From positions 13,632 to 46,591 of the forward strand of contig JAHEGM010000001.1 in assembly GCA_024645105.1 (NCBI GenBank): 32,960 nucleotides of DNA, in the 5' to 3' direction. This DNA is from Rhodoluna sp. GTDB taxonomy: Bacteria > Actinomycetota > Actinomycetes > Actinomycetales > Microbacteriaceae. This document shows positions 1 through 9,659 of this stretch, piece by piece. Each line of letters begins with the position of its first letter. The stretch's first letter is position 1. Below the pieces are notes generated by a model. The model did not search any database. It worked only from the letters and a program-made list of their open reading frames with translations, and was not told the DNA's origin. The translations under genes were made by a program, and so were the position numbers.

Positions 1-131
1 GAGCTGTAGATGGTGCGGCGAACGAGGGCCTGATCGCCCTACTGGCTAAACATTTTGCGGTCTCAAAATCCAGGGTGACCATAGAATCTGGTTTTACTTC
101 AAGAATTAAGCGCGTATCCGTGGATACCTAA
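1..131 (+). CDS. DUF167/YggU-family protein, 3' fragment (truncated by window start)
   Basis: Reading frame from base 3 gives AVDGAANEGLIALLAKHFAVSKSRVTIESGFTSRIKRVSVDT*, which carries the DUF167 signature (DGxANxALI...SxVxIxxGxxSRxK). Stop TAA at 129-131. Confidence 0.82.
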   Translation, partial: AVDGAANEGLIALLAKHFAVSKSRVTIESGFTSRIKRVSVDT

Positions 132-144
132 AGAAGGAAAAAGA

Positions 145-609
145 ATGCACATTGCCATGGCCAGCGATCACGCCGGTAGAGCACTCAAAGAAGAAATCAA
201 GGCGCAACTGTTGGCAGCGGGCCACACAATTGAAGACTTTGGCACCAACTCTGACGACCCGGCCGACCTTGCCGATCACGTGCTGCCAGCAAGCTTGGCA
301 GTGGCTGGCGGCAAAGCTGACCGCGGAATTTTTGTAGACGGGGTTGGATACGGTAGCGCAATGATTGCAAACAAAATCAGAGGCGTATTTGCAGCCGTAT
401 GCCAAGATTCGTTTTGCGCTGAACTTGCCAGATCGCATTCCGATACCAACGTGCTTTGCTTGGGTGGAAAAATAATTGGCTCAGCAATTGCTCTCGAAAT
501 AGTAAAAGTCTGGATGAGCACAGACTGGTTGGGTGACAGCGAGCCAAAATACGCGCGCAGGGTTCAAAAGGTGGTCGCAATTGATCAGAAATTCACCGCT
601 GAAATCTAA
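145..609 (+). CDS. RpiB/LacA/LacB-family sugar-phosphate isomerase (divergent paralogue)
   Basis: 154 aa ORF; N-terminal SDHAG motif, DGVGYGSAMIANK loop, RSHSDTNVLCLGGKIIG; SD-like AAGGA upstream. Confidence 0.88.
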   Translation: MHIAMASDHAGRALKEEIKAQLLAAGHTIEDFGTNSDDPADLADHVLPASLAVAGGKADRGIFVDGVGYGSAMIANKIRGVFAAVCQDSFCAELARSHSDTNVLCLGGKIIGSAIALEIVKVWMSTDWLGDSEPKYARRVQKVVAIDQKFTAEI

Positions 610-629
610 ATTGCTTTGAAGGCAAAAAG

Positions 630-657
630 GAAAACCCCACCAAAAGGTGGGGTTTTC
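630..657. terminator. Bidirectional intrinsic terminator between rpiB-like gene and tRNA-Ala/rsfS
   Basis: Perfect 12-bp inverted repeat gaaaaccccacc-aaaa-ggtggggttttc, with A tract on one side and T tract on the other. Confidence 0.9.
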
Positions 658-661
658 ACTG

Positions 662-734
662 TGGACCTAAGGGGATTTGAACCCCTGACCCCCTGCATGC
701 CATGCAGGTGCGCTACCAGCTGCGCCATAGGCCC
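662..734 (-). tRNA. tRNA-Ala (anticodon GGC)
   Basis: Reverse complement GGGCCTATGGCGCAGCTGGTAGCGCACCTGCATGGCATGCAGGGGGTCAGGGGTTCAAATCCCCTTAGGTCCA folds as a cloverleaf; anticodon loop ATGGCAT; T-loop GTTCAAATC. CCA not encoded. Confidence 0.95.
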
Positions 735-762
735 TTGAATTGCTTGTTCAGTTTACATCAAA

Positions 763-1131
763 CTAGGCGGCCGAAACCGCATCGAGCTTGACCACTGGGC
801 AGTCCTTCCAGAGGCGCTCCAGAGAGTAGTACATTCGGTCTTCTTCATGCATTACGTGGCAAACAACGTCGCCAAAATCAAGCAGAATCCAACGGCCGGT
901 TTCTTTACCTTCGCGTCGCAGGTACTTGACGCCGGCTTCCAGCAATTTGAATTCAATCTCGTCGGCGATTGACGCCACCTGGCGCTCATTGCGGCCAGAG
1001 GCTAGTAAAAAGATGTCGGTTAGTGGCATTGGTTCGGTGACATCAATTGCCACTAGGTTCTCAGCAAGTTTGTCAGCTGCTGCTGAGGCCGCAATATTTG
1101 CGATTTTTATTGCTTGTGCGGTTGCGGTCAA
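763..1131 (-). CDS. rsfS: Ribosomal silencing factor RsfS (YbeB/Iojap family)
   Basis: 122 aa; contains IDVTEPMPLTDIFLLASGRNERQVASIADEIE and GRWILLDFGDVVCHVMHEEDRMYYSLERLW, typical of RsfS. Confidence 0.95.
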   Translation of the reverse strand: MTATAQAIKIANIAASAAADKLAENLVAIDVTEPMPLTDIFLLASGRNERQVASIADEIEFKLLEAGVKYLRREGKETGRWILLDFGDVVCHVMHEEDRMYYSLERLWKDCPVVKLDAVSAA

Positions 1132-1144
1132 TTTTTCCTTTGGA

Positions 1145-1945
1145 TTACTTCAAGATTCCAAGCATAAACGCTGCAAGGACAAGGCCACCAATTGTGACCA
1201 TCAGAATTGCAAGCGTCAAGGCCACAAAGCCTCCGCCCTCGCCCCTGGCCTTCTTGCTTGGCATGATTCCAATCTTGCCCGCGGTATTCACCACTCCGCT
1301 AGCTCGAAGTGGCGCGATGGTTGAAACGTAACCGGCAATGCTATCTTGCGCAATAGCCTCGTCAACCTGTGCCGCATCCAGAATTGTTGCAATTTCTCCG
1401 GTGTTGGTAGATAGATTTGGCAACTCTATTGAGCCGGTTTTTAGCATTTCGCCGGTTTCAGAGATTGCTATTGAGATGTTGTCTAGCGGCTCAAAATTAT
1501 CAATAATTATCGAGGCCGTCTGAGGCTCAATGTTTAGATTCGGTGAAACAGCAAACAGCGGCATTTGCGACGTGATTGGCTCTTCTGCCTCGGCTAGAAC
1601 TGCTTCATACGCGCGTTCGATTGGCTTTGCTTCTTCAACTTGAATCTTTGGGGCGTAGGGATTCACAACTCCAGTTGTTGAAATCTGTGCAACGGGGGCG
1701 GAAGCCACCTGCACGGTGTTTACCTGCGTTGAAACCTCAGAATCGTCATTTACGTCACTTATGCGACCCATTTGCACAAGTTGATTTTTTGTCAGCGGTG
1801 GAAAATTAAATCCGCTGACCTCGGTGATGACAAGAGTTGGCTCAGCGTTGGCAATTACTTCAGCAGCCGGAACAGATGGGGTTACACGACCGGTGCGTTC
1901 AGCTTCACGCGCATCACGACGCGATGTGAACTGTGACTCAGTCAT
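1145..1945 (-). CDS. Hypothetical protein with C-terminal transmembrane helix
   Basis: ORF of 279 aa; the more likely start is MTESQFTSRRDAREAERTGR at 1945 because it is preceded by GAGGAA. C-terminus GGGFVALTLAILMVTIGGLVLAAFMLGILK is a predicted TM segment. Lies between nadD and rsfS. Confidence 0.7.
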   Translation of the reverse strand: MTESQFTSRRDAREAERTGRVTPSVPAAEVIANAEPTLVITEVSGFNFPPLTKNQLVQMGRISDVNDDSEVSTQVNTVQVASAPVAQISTTGVVNPYAPKIQVEEAKPIERAYEAVLAEAEEPITSQMPLFAVSPNLNIEPQTASIIIDNFEPLDNISIAISETGEMLKTGSIELPNLSTNTGEIATILDAAQVDEAIAQDSIAGYVSTIAPLRASGVVNTAGKIGIMPSKKARGEGGGFVALTLAILMVTIGGLVLAAFMLGILK

Positions 1946-2528
1946 TATTTCCTCGGTAAAGATTGTGTTTGTCCATGTATTCAAGGACCTTGATGGGCAC
2001 TAGCCCTTCTAGAGATTCCCCAGAGACAACTTTGGCACGAATCTCGCTGGAAGAAATAGCCAAAGCTGGTATTTCTAGCAATGTTACGGCTCCAGCAGGA
2101 GATTTTGGAACCTCTAGTTTGTGACCCGGGCGGGTTACCCCAACAAAGTGGGCCAGATTCCACAATTCTTCAGAATCCTTCCAGGTGCCAATTCCAGCCA
2201 GGGAGTCTGCACCAGTGATGAAGAAGAACTGGGCAGTTGGATACTGTCCTTTTAGATCCCGAAGGGTGTCGACTGTATAGGTATCGCCGGTGCGCTCAAC
2301 ATCAACGCTGCTTACTTGAAAATCAGGAAAATAACTGATTGCCAGCTGAGTCATGGCCAGGCGGTGCTGTGCCGAGGCCAAGGAGTTTTTTTGCCACGAA
2401 TTACCGGTTGGCACAAAAATGACCGAATCAAGCTCATAAGATTTTGCAACCGCCTCGGCGGCAATTAGGTGGCCAAAGTGAATAGGGTCAAAAGTTCCAC
2501 CCATAACGCCGAGACGAAGATTGCTCAT
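1938..2528 (-). CDS. nadD: Nicotinate-nucleotide adenylyltransferase
   Basis: 196 aa; GVMGGTFDPIHFGHLIAAE nucleotidyltransferase motif, FITGADSLAGIGTWKD, ISSSEIRAKV. Confidence 0.97.
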   Translation of the reverse strand: MSNLRLGVMGGTFDPIHFGHLIAAEAVAKSYELDSVIFVPTGNSWQKNSLASAQHRLAMTQLAISYFPDFQVSSVDVERTGDTYTVDTLRDLKGQYPTAQFFFITGADSLAGIGTWKDSEELWNLAHFVGVTRPGHKLEVPKSPAGAVTLLEIPALAISSSEIRAKVVSGESLEGLVPIKVLEYMDKHNLYRGNND

Positions 2529-2549
2529 GCGAGAAAACTAGGTTTGGTC

Positions 2550-2738
2550 CTAGTGGTGAGACTTTGAGTCGTCTACCTTGTGCTCGTGACGGTTAGCAAC
2601 ATCGCGGTATGACCAGGTCACCACACCCAAAAGAATGAAAACACCAATGGCGATCACACCAAAGTAAACCGCTGGGAAAGGAAGGGTCACGAATGCTTCG
2701 TGCTCACCTTCAGCTGCTGCTGCAAGAATCGCGTTCAT
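2550..2738 (-). CDS. Small single-pass membrane protein, hypothetical
   Basis: 62 aa; central hydrophobic helix FPAVYFGVIAIGVFILLGVVTW, His-rich C-terminus; AGGAGAAAA immediately before ATG. Confidence 0.7.
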   Translation of the reverse strand: MNAILAAAAEGEHEAFVTLPFPAVYFGVIAIGVFILLGVVTWSYRDVANRHEHKVDDSKSHH

Positions 2739-2794
2739 TTTTCTCCTAAGAACTATCTCCAGAATAACCTAGGAAAACCCTAGATTCGGGCAAA

Positions 2795-4042
2795 TTAGGC
2801 CCTGATCTGGCCCGAGCCACGCACCAGCCACTTGGTTGTGGTTAGCTCCGGTAGACCCATTGGCCCCCTGGCATGAAGCTTCTGGGTTGAGATTCCAACC
2901 TCTGCCCCAAAACCAAACTCACCGCCATCGGTGAATCTCGTTGAAGCATTGACCATAACCGTTGAAGCGTCTACCTCGGCCAAGAAACGTTCAGCATTTT
3001 CAACGTTCTGGGTGATGATGGACTCCGTGTGCTTAGTTGAGTACTTAGCAATATGCTCCAGAGCCTCATCAAGGTTTTTCACCACCTTCACGGCAAGATT
3101 CAAGTCGTGATATTCGGTGTGCCAGTCTTCTTCCGTTGCCGGAACAGCCGCGAAGAAATTTGCCTGGGTGATTTCGTCACCGTGAATGGTGACACCAGAA
3201 GCCGAAAGCTTGTCTAGAACTGCGGGCAGAATCTTCTCCACAGCCGCCTCGTGCACCAAGAGAGTCTCGGCTGCGTTGCACACGCTTGGGCGCTGAACCT
3301 TAGCGTTGTGCACGATATCAACGGACCAATCAAGGCGTGCCGACTCATCGATGTAAATGTGCACCACACCGTCGCCAGTTTGAATTACAGGAACTTTTGC
3401 CTCTTGCACTACCTGCTGAATTAGCCCTGCACCGCCGCGCGGAATTAGAACGTCAATTAGGCCAACTGCCTGCATCATCACGGTGCCACCGTCACGACCA
3501 AACTCATCAACAGTTTGAATAGCGTCTGAATTGATTCCAGCAATGGCCAAAGAATCTTGCAAAAGTTTTACCAAAACCCGATTAGTGTTTTCGGCTGCTC
3601 TGCCACCGCGAAGTACAGTTGCGTTTCCACTCTTTATGGCTAAAACCGCAATGTCTATGGTCACATTTGGTCTTGCCTCGTAGATGACACCAATCAAACC
3701 AAGTGGAACGCGAACCTGGGTCAGCTTTAGAGCATTCGGCAAAGACATTCCGCGAATCACATCGCCGATTGGGTCTGGCAGGCTGATTATTTTTTCGACA
3801 GCCACAGAGATGTCTGTGATTCTTTGGTGGTCAAGTCTCAGGCGATCTTGAAGGCTTTCAGTCATGCCGTCAGCCTGAGCATTTTCAAGGTCAACATTAT
3901 TTGCCGCAATTATTTCGTCAGCACGAGCAATCAAAAGCAAAGAAACCTGACGCAACGCCTCGTTTTTAGCCGCAGTCGCAGCTTGCGCCAGTGAACTAGC
4001 CGCACTCTTGGCCAATCTGATTTTGTCAATTGCAGAGGTCAT
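2795..4042 (-). CDS. proA: Gamma-glutamyl phosphate reductase
   Basis: 415 aa; LGLIGVIYEARPNVTIDIAVLAIKSGNATVLRGGRAA, VCNAAETLLVH, and RFTDGGEFGFGAEVGISTQKLHARGPMGLPELTTTKW. Confidence 0.97.
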   Translation of the reverse strand: MTSAIDKIRLAKSAASSLAQAATAAKNEALRQVSLLLIARADEIIAANNVDLENAQADGMTESLQDRLRLDHQRITDISVAVEKIISLPDPIGDVIRGMSLPNALKLTQVRVPLGLIGVIYEARPNVTIDIAVLAIKSGNATVLRGGRAAENTNRVLVKLLQDSLAIAGINSDAIQTVDEFGRDGGTVMMQAVGLIDVLIPRGGAGLIQQVVQEAKVPVIQTGDGVVHIYIDESARLDWSVDIVHNAKVQRPSVCNAAETLLVHEAAVEKILPAVLDKLSASGVTIHGDEITQANFFAAVPATEEDWHTEYHDLNLAVKVVKNLDEALEHIAKYSTKHTESIITQNVENAERFLAEVDASTVMVNASTRFTDGGEFGFGAEVGISTQKLHARGPMGLPELTTTKWLVRGSGQIRA

Positions 4043-4056
4043 TTGAATTACCTTTT

Positions 4057-4842
4057 TTAGTTAGCCGAACTTGCTTCAAACCAGGTGCCGATTGCTGCAC
4101 CATCAAGTGCAAGGGAAACCTGATCTGTGTTGGTTAGTAAAACAGGAATACCCTGCTCTGTTGCTAGACGAGCAGCGGAAACCTTAGTTACTGCTCCGCC
4201 GGTACCAACCTGAGTGCTGCTGCCGCCGATTTCAATCTCACCAAGGTCCTGGCCGAATTCGACGGTTTCAATCCTCCTGGCACCAGGCTTATTTGGTGGC
4301 ATGTTGTACAGAGCATCCACGTCACTAAGCAGAACAAGCGCATCGGCATCAACCAGAACAGCAACTAGTGCAGCAAGACGGTCGTTGTCACCAAATTTAA
4401 TTTCGTGTGTTGCGACTGTGTCGTTTTCGTTCACGATTGGCATAGCACGAAGCTTGACCAAGCGATCCAGAGTAGCCTTTGCGTTGGCGCGAGTCTCAGT
4501 TGCCTCAAAGTCACCCGCGGTGAGCAGCACCTGACCAGCGATAATTTTGTGCTTGTCTAAGCTGTCTTGATATCTTGCAATCAATTTGCTCTGGCCAACA
4601 GAAGCAAGCGCCTGCACAGTGGCTAGATCATCTGGCCTGGAGTCAAGGTTGAAAAGTGGAAGCGCGGTTGCAATCGCACCGGACGTCACCAAGATAACTT
4701 CAGTGCCTCTTGAATGTGATTTTGCCAAAGCATCAACCAGAGAATCAATTTTGCTTTCGTTCTCTCCACTGATGGACGACGAGCCAACCTTAACGACGAC
4801 CCGTTTGGCCGTGGCCAATTCGCTTCTGTCTCTAAGTGCCAC
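4057..4842 (-). CDS. proB: Glutamate 5-kinase, short form without PUA domain
   Basis: 261 aa amino-acid-kinase fold: VVVKVGSSSIS, VTSGAIA, NENDTVATHEIKFGDNDRLAALVA, GTGGAVTKVSAA. GTG start abuts the obgE stop codon. Confidence 0.95.
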   Translation of the reverse strand: MALRDRSELATAKRVVVKVGSSSISGENESKIDSLVDALAKSHSRGTEVILVTSGAIATALPLFNLDSRPDDLATVQALASVGQSKLIARYQDSLDKHKIIAGQVLLTAGDFEATETRANAKATLDRLVKLRAMPIVNENDTVATHEIKFGDNDRLAALVAVLVDADALVLLSDVDALYNMPPNKPGARRIETVEFGQDLGEIEIGGSSTQVGTGGAVTKVSAARLATEQGIPVLLTNTDQVSLALDGAAIGTWFEASSAN

Positions 4843-6378
<1,536 letters not shown>

Positions 6379-6406
6379 TTATTTTGATTTATTTCAGAAA
6401 CAGGAA

Positions 6407-6427
6407 AGGCGAGCCAAAGGCTCGCCT
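6407..6427 (-). terminator. Stem-loop between rpmA and obgE (weak terminator, attenuator or processing hairpin)
   Basis: Perfect 9-bp inverted repeat aggcgagcc-aaa-ggctcgcct. On the minus strand it is followed by TTTCCTGTTTC, a poor U tract. Confidence 0.5.
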
Positions 6428-6449
6428 CCCAAGAAAATTGTGTTGACCC

Positions 6450-6704
6450 TTAAGCGGCCTCAACGATGTTTACAACGCGACGGCCACCCTTGGTGCCGAA
6501 CTCAACCTTGCCGGCTGCAAGCGCGAACAAGGTGTCGTCCTTGCCCTTGCCAATGTTTGCACCGGGGTGGAAGTGAGTGCCGCGCTGACGAACGATGATC
6601 TCGCCTGCGTTTACTTCTTGGCCTGCGTAACGCTTAACACCTAGGCGCTGTGCGTTTGAGTCGCGGCCGTTGCGGGTGGAACTAACACCTTTTTTGGAAG
6701 CCAT
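6450..6704 (-). CDS. rpmA: 50S ribosomal protein L27
   Basis: 84 aa; [48 protein letters not shown]. Confidence 0.98.
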   Translation of the reverse strand: MASKKGVSSTRNGRDSNAQRLGVKRYAGQEVNAGEIIVRQRGTHFHPGANIGKGKDDTLFALAAGKVEFGTKGGRRVVNIVEAA

Positions 6705-6718
6705 TTTGAGTCAGTCCT

Positions 6719-7027
6719 TTACTTAATCTCTTTGACCTGAACGCGAGTAAGTTCCGCACGGAAACCCTGGCGCTTCTTGTAACCGGTCTTGTTCTTGTAC
6801 TTCTGGATGATGATCTTTGGACCACGTAGGTCGTTTAGAACCTCAGCGGTGACCTTAACCTTTGCAAGTGCTGCTGCATCGGTTGTGACCTTGTCGCCGT
6901 CAACTAGAAGAAGAGCTGGAAGCTCAATCTTTCCGTTAGCGTCAGCCTTAATACGGTCGAGAGTCACGATGGTGCCTACTGACACCTTCTCTTGACGGCC
7001 GCCTGCGCGGACTACTGCGTAAACCAC
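6719..7027 (-). CDS. rplU: 50S ribosomal protein L21
   Basis: 102 aa; [16 protein letters not shown]...[28 protein letters not shown]. Confidence 0.97.
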   Translation of the reverse strand: MVYAVVRAGGRQEKVSVGTIVTLDRIKADANGKIELPALLLVDGDKVTTDAAALAKVKVTAEVLNDLRGPKIIIQKYKNKTGYKKRQGFRAELTRVQVKEIK

Positions 7028-7095
7028 AGATCTACCCTTTGTTCGAAAGTCTTATTTTGTTGCTCTTGCGTAAACCCAGCAGGCAACAAGGATTT

Positions 7096-7124
7096 AGTCT
7101 ACATTGCCATTTTGCTGGGGTCAA
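7096..7124 (-). promoter_or_regulatory. Candidate housekeeping-sigma promoter for rplU-rpmA
   Basis: On the minus strand: TTGACC-N17-TAGACT, located in the intergenic gap upstream of rplU. Confidence 0.65.
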
Positions 7125-7145
7125 ACCCTTTTAGCCGGTAATTTG

Positions 7146-9383
7146 CTAGCCAGCAGACACATTTCCAGCGCTGGTTGCTCGACGGGGCTTGCGACGGCCC
7201 TGCCCTGGAGCTTTTGGCTCTGGCAGTGCATCTAGAACGGCTTCAAGTAGCTTTTCAGCACCCTCAGCTTGCTCAGACTCCCCTGCGGCCTTCACCGGAG
7301 GCAAAGTAATAGGTGAGCTTTCGCCGGCTGCCTCATGAGCTGCGACGGTTGATGCCGCTATTTGGGTCATCACATTGTTGATTTCAACGGCTCGTTCAGC
7401 GGTTACAACCTTTACGGTCTCTTGCTTTTGATTGCGATCGCGGTTTTTCTTCTTACCTTGACCCTGCTGACCCTGCTGATTACCCGGCTTCTGGTCATCG
7501 GTGTTTTGGTGCTTTGAACGCATGATTGGTTCGTGGTGCACTACAACTCCGCGGCTGGCACAGGCTTCACAAGGCTCACTGAAGGCCTCAAGCAAACCAA
7601 TACCCAGCTTCTTTCGAGTCATTTGAACCAAACCAAGCGAGGTAACCTCGGCAACCTGGTGTTTGGTGCGGTCTCGGCTCAGGCACTCCATAAGTCTTCG
7701 CTGAACCAGGTCTCTGTTTGACTCCAAAACCATGTCGATAAAGTCAACAACGATAATTCCACCGATATCGCGAAGGCGCAGCTGACGAACGATCTCTTCT
7801 GCCGCCTCAAGGTTGTTCTTGGTTACGGTCTCTTCTAGGTTTCCACCAGATCCAACAAACTTTCCGGTGTTTACGTCTACAACTGTCATCGCCTCGGTGC
7901 GATCAATCACCAGCGAACCACCAGATGGCAGGTAAACCTTGCGCTCTAGAGCTTTGGCAATCTGTTCACCCACGCGGTATTCGTCGAAAACGTCCTTGTG
8001 GCCTTCGTGCTTAACCACACGCTCCAAGAGATCTGGCGCTACAGAGGCCAAATACTCTTCGATAACTTCGCGCGCATCTTCGCCGGCGATAACCATCTTC
8101 TGGAAATCTTCGTTGAAGACATCACGCACGATTTTTACCAACAGATCTGGCTCGCTGTGCAGAAGAACTGGTGCCTGACCCTTTTCAACCTTCTTGCTGA
8201 TTGCTTCCCACTGCTGTTGCAGGCGCTGCACATCAAGAGTCAATTGCTCTTCCGTTGCACCTTCAGCCGCGGTTCGAACAATTACGCCAGCATCTTCAGG
8301 GAGTACTTCTTTCAAAATTTTCTTCAGACGCGCGCGCTCAGAGTCCGGAAGCTTTCTAGAAATTCCGTTCATCGAACCGTTAGGCACATAAACCAAGTAG
8401 CGACCAGGCAGTGATACCTGGCTTGTAAGGCGAGCACCCTTTTGACCTACCGGGTCCTTGGTTACCTGAACCAATACGGTGTCGCCAGATTTTAGAGCCA
8501 ACTCAATTCGGCGAGGCTGGTTGCCGGTTTCGGCCAGTTCCCAGTCAACTTCACCTGAATAAAGAACGGCATTTCTGCCGCGACCAATATCAACGAATGC
8601 CGCTTCCATCGATGGCAAAACATTCTGAATCTTGCCAAGGTAAACGTTGCCAATTAGCGATGCTTCGGAAGCCTTAGCAACATAGTGCTCAACCAAAATT
8701 CCATCTTCAAGAACGCCAATCTGAATCTTGCCGTCTTTAGAGCGAACAACCATTGTGCGATCAACGGCTTCGCGACGAGCCAAGAACTCTGACTCGGTGA
8801 TTGTTGTGCGGCGGCGTCCGGCATCACGTCCGTCGCGACGACGCTGCTTTTTTGCTTCTAGGCGGGTTGAGCCTTTAACGCGAGTTGGTTCGTTGCTTGG
8901 CGCCTTTGGTTCACGCGGTGTGCGAACCTTAACCACCACATTTGGAGCCGCGTTTGGATCAACGTCAACAGCCTCGCCAGCACGGCGACGTGAACGACGA
9001 CGAAGATGTGAATCATCGGAATTCTTTTCATTGGCGATGCCCTTGGCCGAAACCTTTGGGGTTGGCAGATCGGGGGCCATGAACATCAACGAGGTTGCAG
9101 ATACAGGGGCCAAAACTTTAGTCGCAGGTGTATCGGTGTTGGTGACTAGCTCCGCACTCTTGTCTGCCTTTGATTTGGCGACTTTCTTGGCTGGGGCTTT
9201 TTTAGCTGCCTTTTCGACCACTTCTTCAACAGAAGCCGGAGCCTTCAAAGACTTTTTCGAGGCTGGCTTTTTGACTGCAGCCTTCTTTTCGACAACCTCA
9301 TCGCTAGCCACAACCTTCTTGGTTGCTCGGGCGCGAGTTGGTTTCTTTTCTGCAGGTACGTTTGAATCTTCGTTTTTCACCAT
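7146..9383 (-). CDS. rne: Ribonuclease E/G family protein
   Basis: 745 aa; S1-like domain (GNVYLGKIQNVLPSMEAAFVDIGRGRNAVLY), catalytic region (DVNTGKFVG...GGIIVVDFIDM), zinc-link-like CEAC; Lys/Ala-rich low-complexity N-terminus. Confidence 0.94.
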   Translation of the reverse strand: MVKNEDSNVPAEKKPTRARATKKVVASDEVVEKKAAVKKPASKKSLKAPASVEEVVEKAAKKAPAKKVAKSKADKSAELVTNTDTPATKVLAPVSATSLMFMAPDLPTPKVSAKGIANEKNSDDSHLRRRSRRRAGEAVDVDPNAAPNVVVKVRTPREPKAPSNEPTRVKGSTRLEAKKQRRRDGRDAGRRRTTITESEFLARREAVDRTMVVRSKDGKIQIGVLEDGILVEHYVAKASEASLIGNVYLGKIQNVLPSMEAAFVDIGRGRNAVLYSGEVDWELAETGNQPRRIELALKSGDTVLVQVTKDPVGQKGARLTSQVSLPGRYLVYVPNGSMNGISRKLPDSERARLKKILKEVLPEDAGVIVRTAAEGATEEQLTLDVQRLQQQWEAISKKVEKGQAPVLLHSEPDLLVKIVRDVFNEDFQKMVIAGEDAREVIEEYLASVAPDLLERVVKHEGHKDVFDEYRVGEQIAKALERKVYLPSGGSLVIDRTEAMTVVDVNTGKFVGSGGNLEETVTKNNLEAAEEIVRQLRLRDIGGIIVVDFIDMVLESNRDLVQRRLMECLSRDRTKHQVAEVTSLGLVQMTRKKLGIGLLEAFSEPCEACASRGVVVHHEPIMRSKHQNTDDQKPGNQQGQQGQGKKKNRDRNQKQETVKVVTAERAVEINNVMTQIAASTVAAHEAAGESSPITLPPVKAAGESEQAEGAEKLLEAVLDALPEPKAPGQGRRKPRRATSAGNVSAG

Positions 9384-9605
9384 TTCTGGTGTACTCCAAG
9401 CTGCCTCACCTAGGCCACACTCACTAGGCCCTGAGGCGTAAATCCTTGCTGTTCACGATTATGAACAACCAAAACTAACTGCGAGCAACATCTGTTGCGG
9501 CTATCGCTGCCCTGGGATCAATGTTGATCTGGTCTTATGCGTTCTAAGCGCTTGGTTCTCGCTAAATCTTTAGTCGGATCCGGTGTGGCGGGCCCAACTG
9601 CTACA

Positions 9606-9653
9606 AGTATGACACTCAGCCCCCGAAAAGTCACCAATTGCGCGTGTCATACT
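9606..9653. repeat. 10-bp perfect inverted repeat upstream of VKOR-family gene
   Basis: agtatgacac (9606-9615) and gtgtcatact (9644-9653) separated by 28 nt. Confidence 0.75.
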
Positions 9654-9659
9654 GGTTTT

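Noticed and set aside
926-1331. Two + strand ORFs (132 and 94 aa) opposite rsfS and the hypothetical gene
   Set aside because: Antisense to a confident CDS, low complexity and no motif.
2772-2786. ctagg-aaaac-cctag hairpin between proA and the small membrane protein gene
   Set aside because: Only 5 bp, with no U tract; likely chance.
7998-8414. 138-aa + strand ORF opposite rne
   Set aside because: Antisense to the conserved RNase E/G catalytic region; no independent support.
8728-9441. 237-aa ORF on + strand antisense to the RNase E/G gene
   Set aside because: Composition (Ser/Arg/Ala/Thr-rich, repetitive) is a mirror of the Lys/Ala-rich rne 5' end; no recognisable domain and no support for a real gene.
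9537-9659. N-terminal extension of the VKOR ORF (MRSKRLVLAKSL...)
   Set aside because: Not VKOR-like and covers the inverted repeat/promoter-like DNA; ATG 9660 begins the membrane protein.
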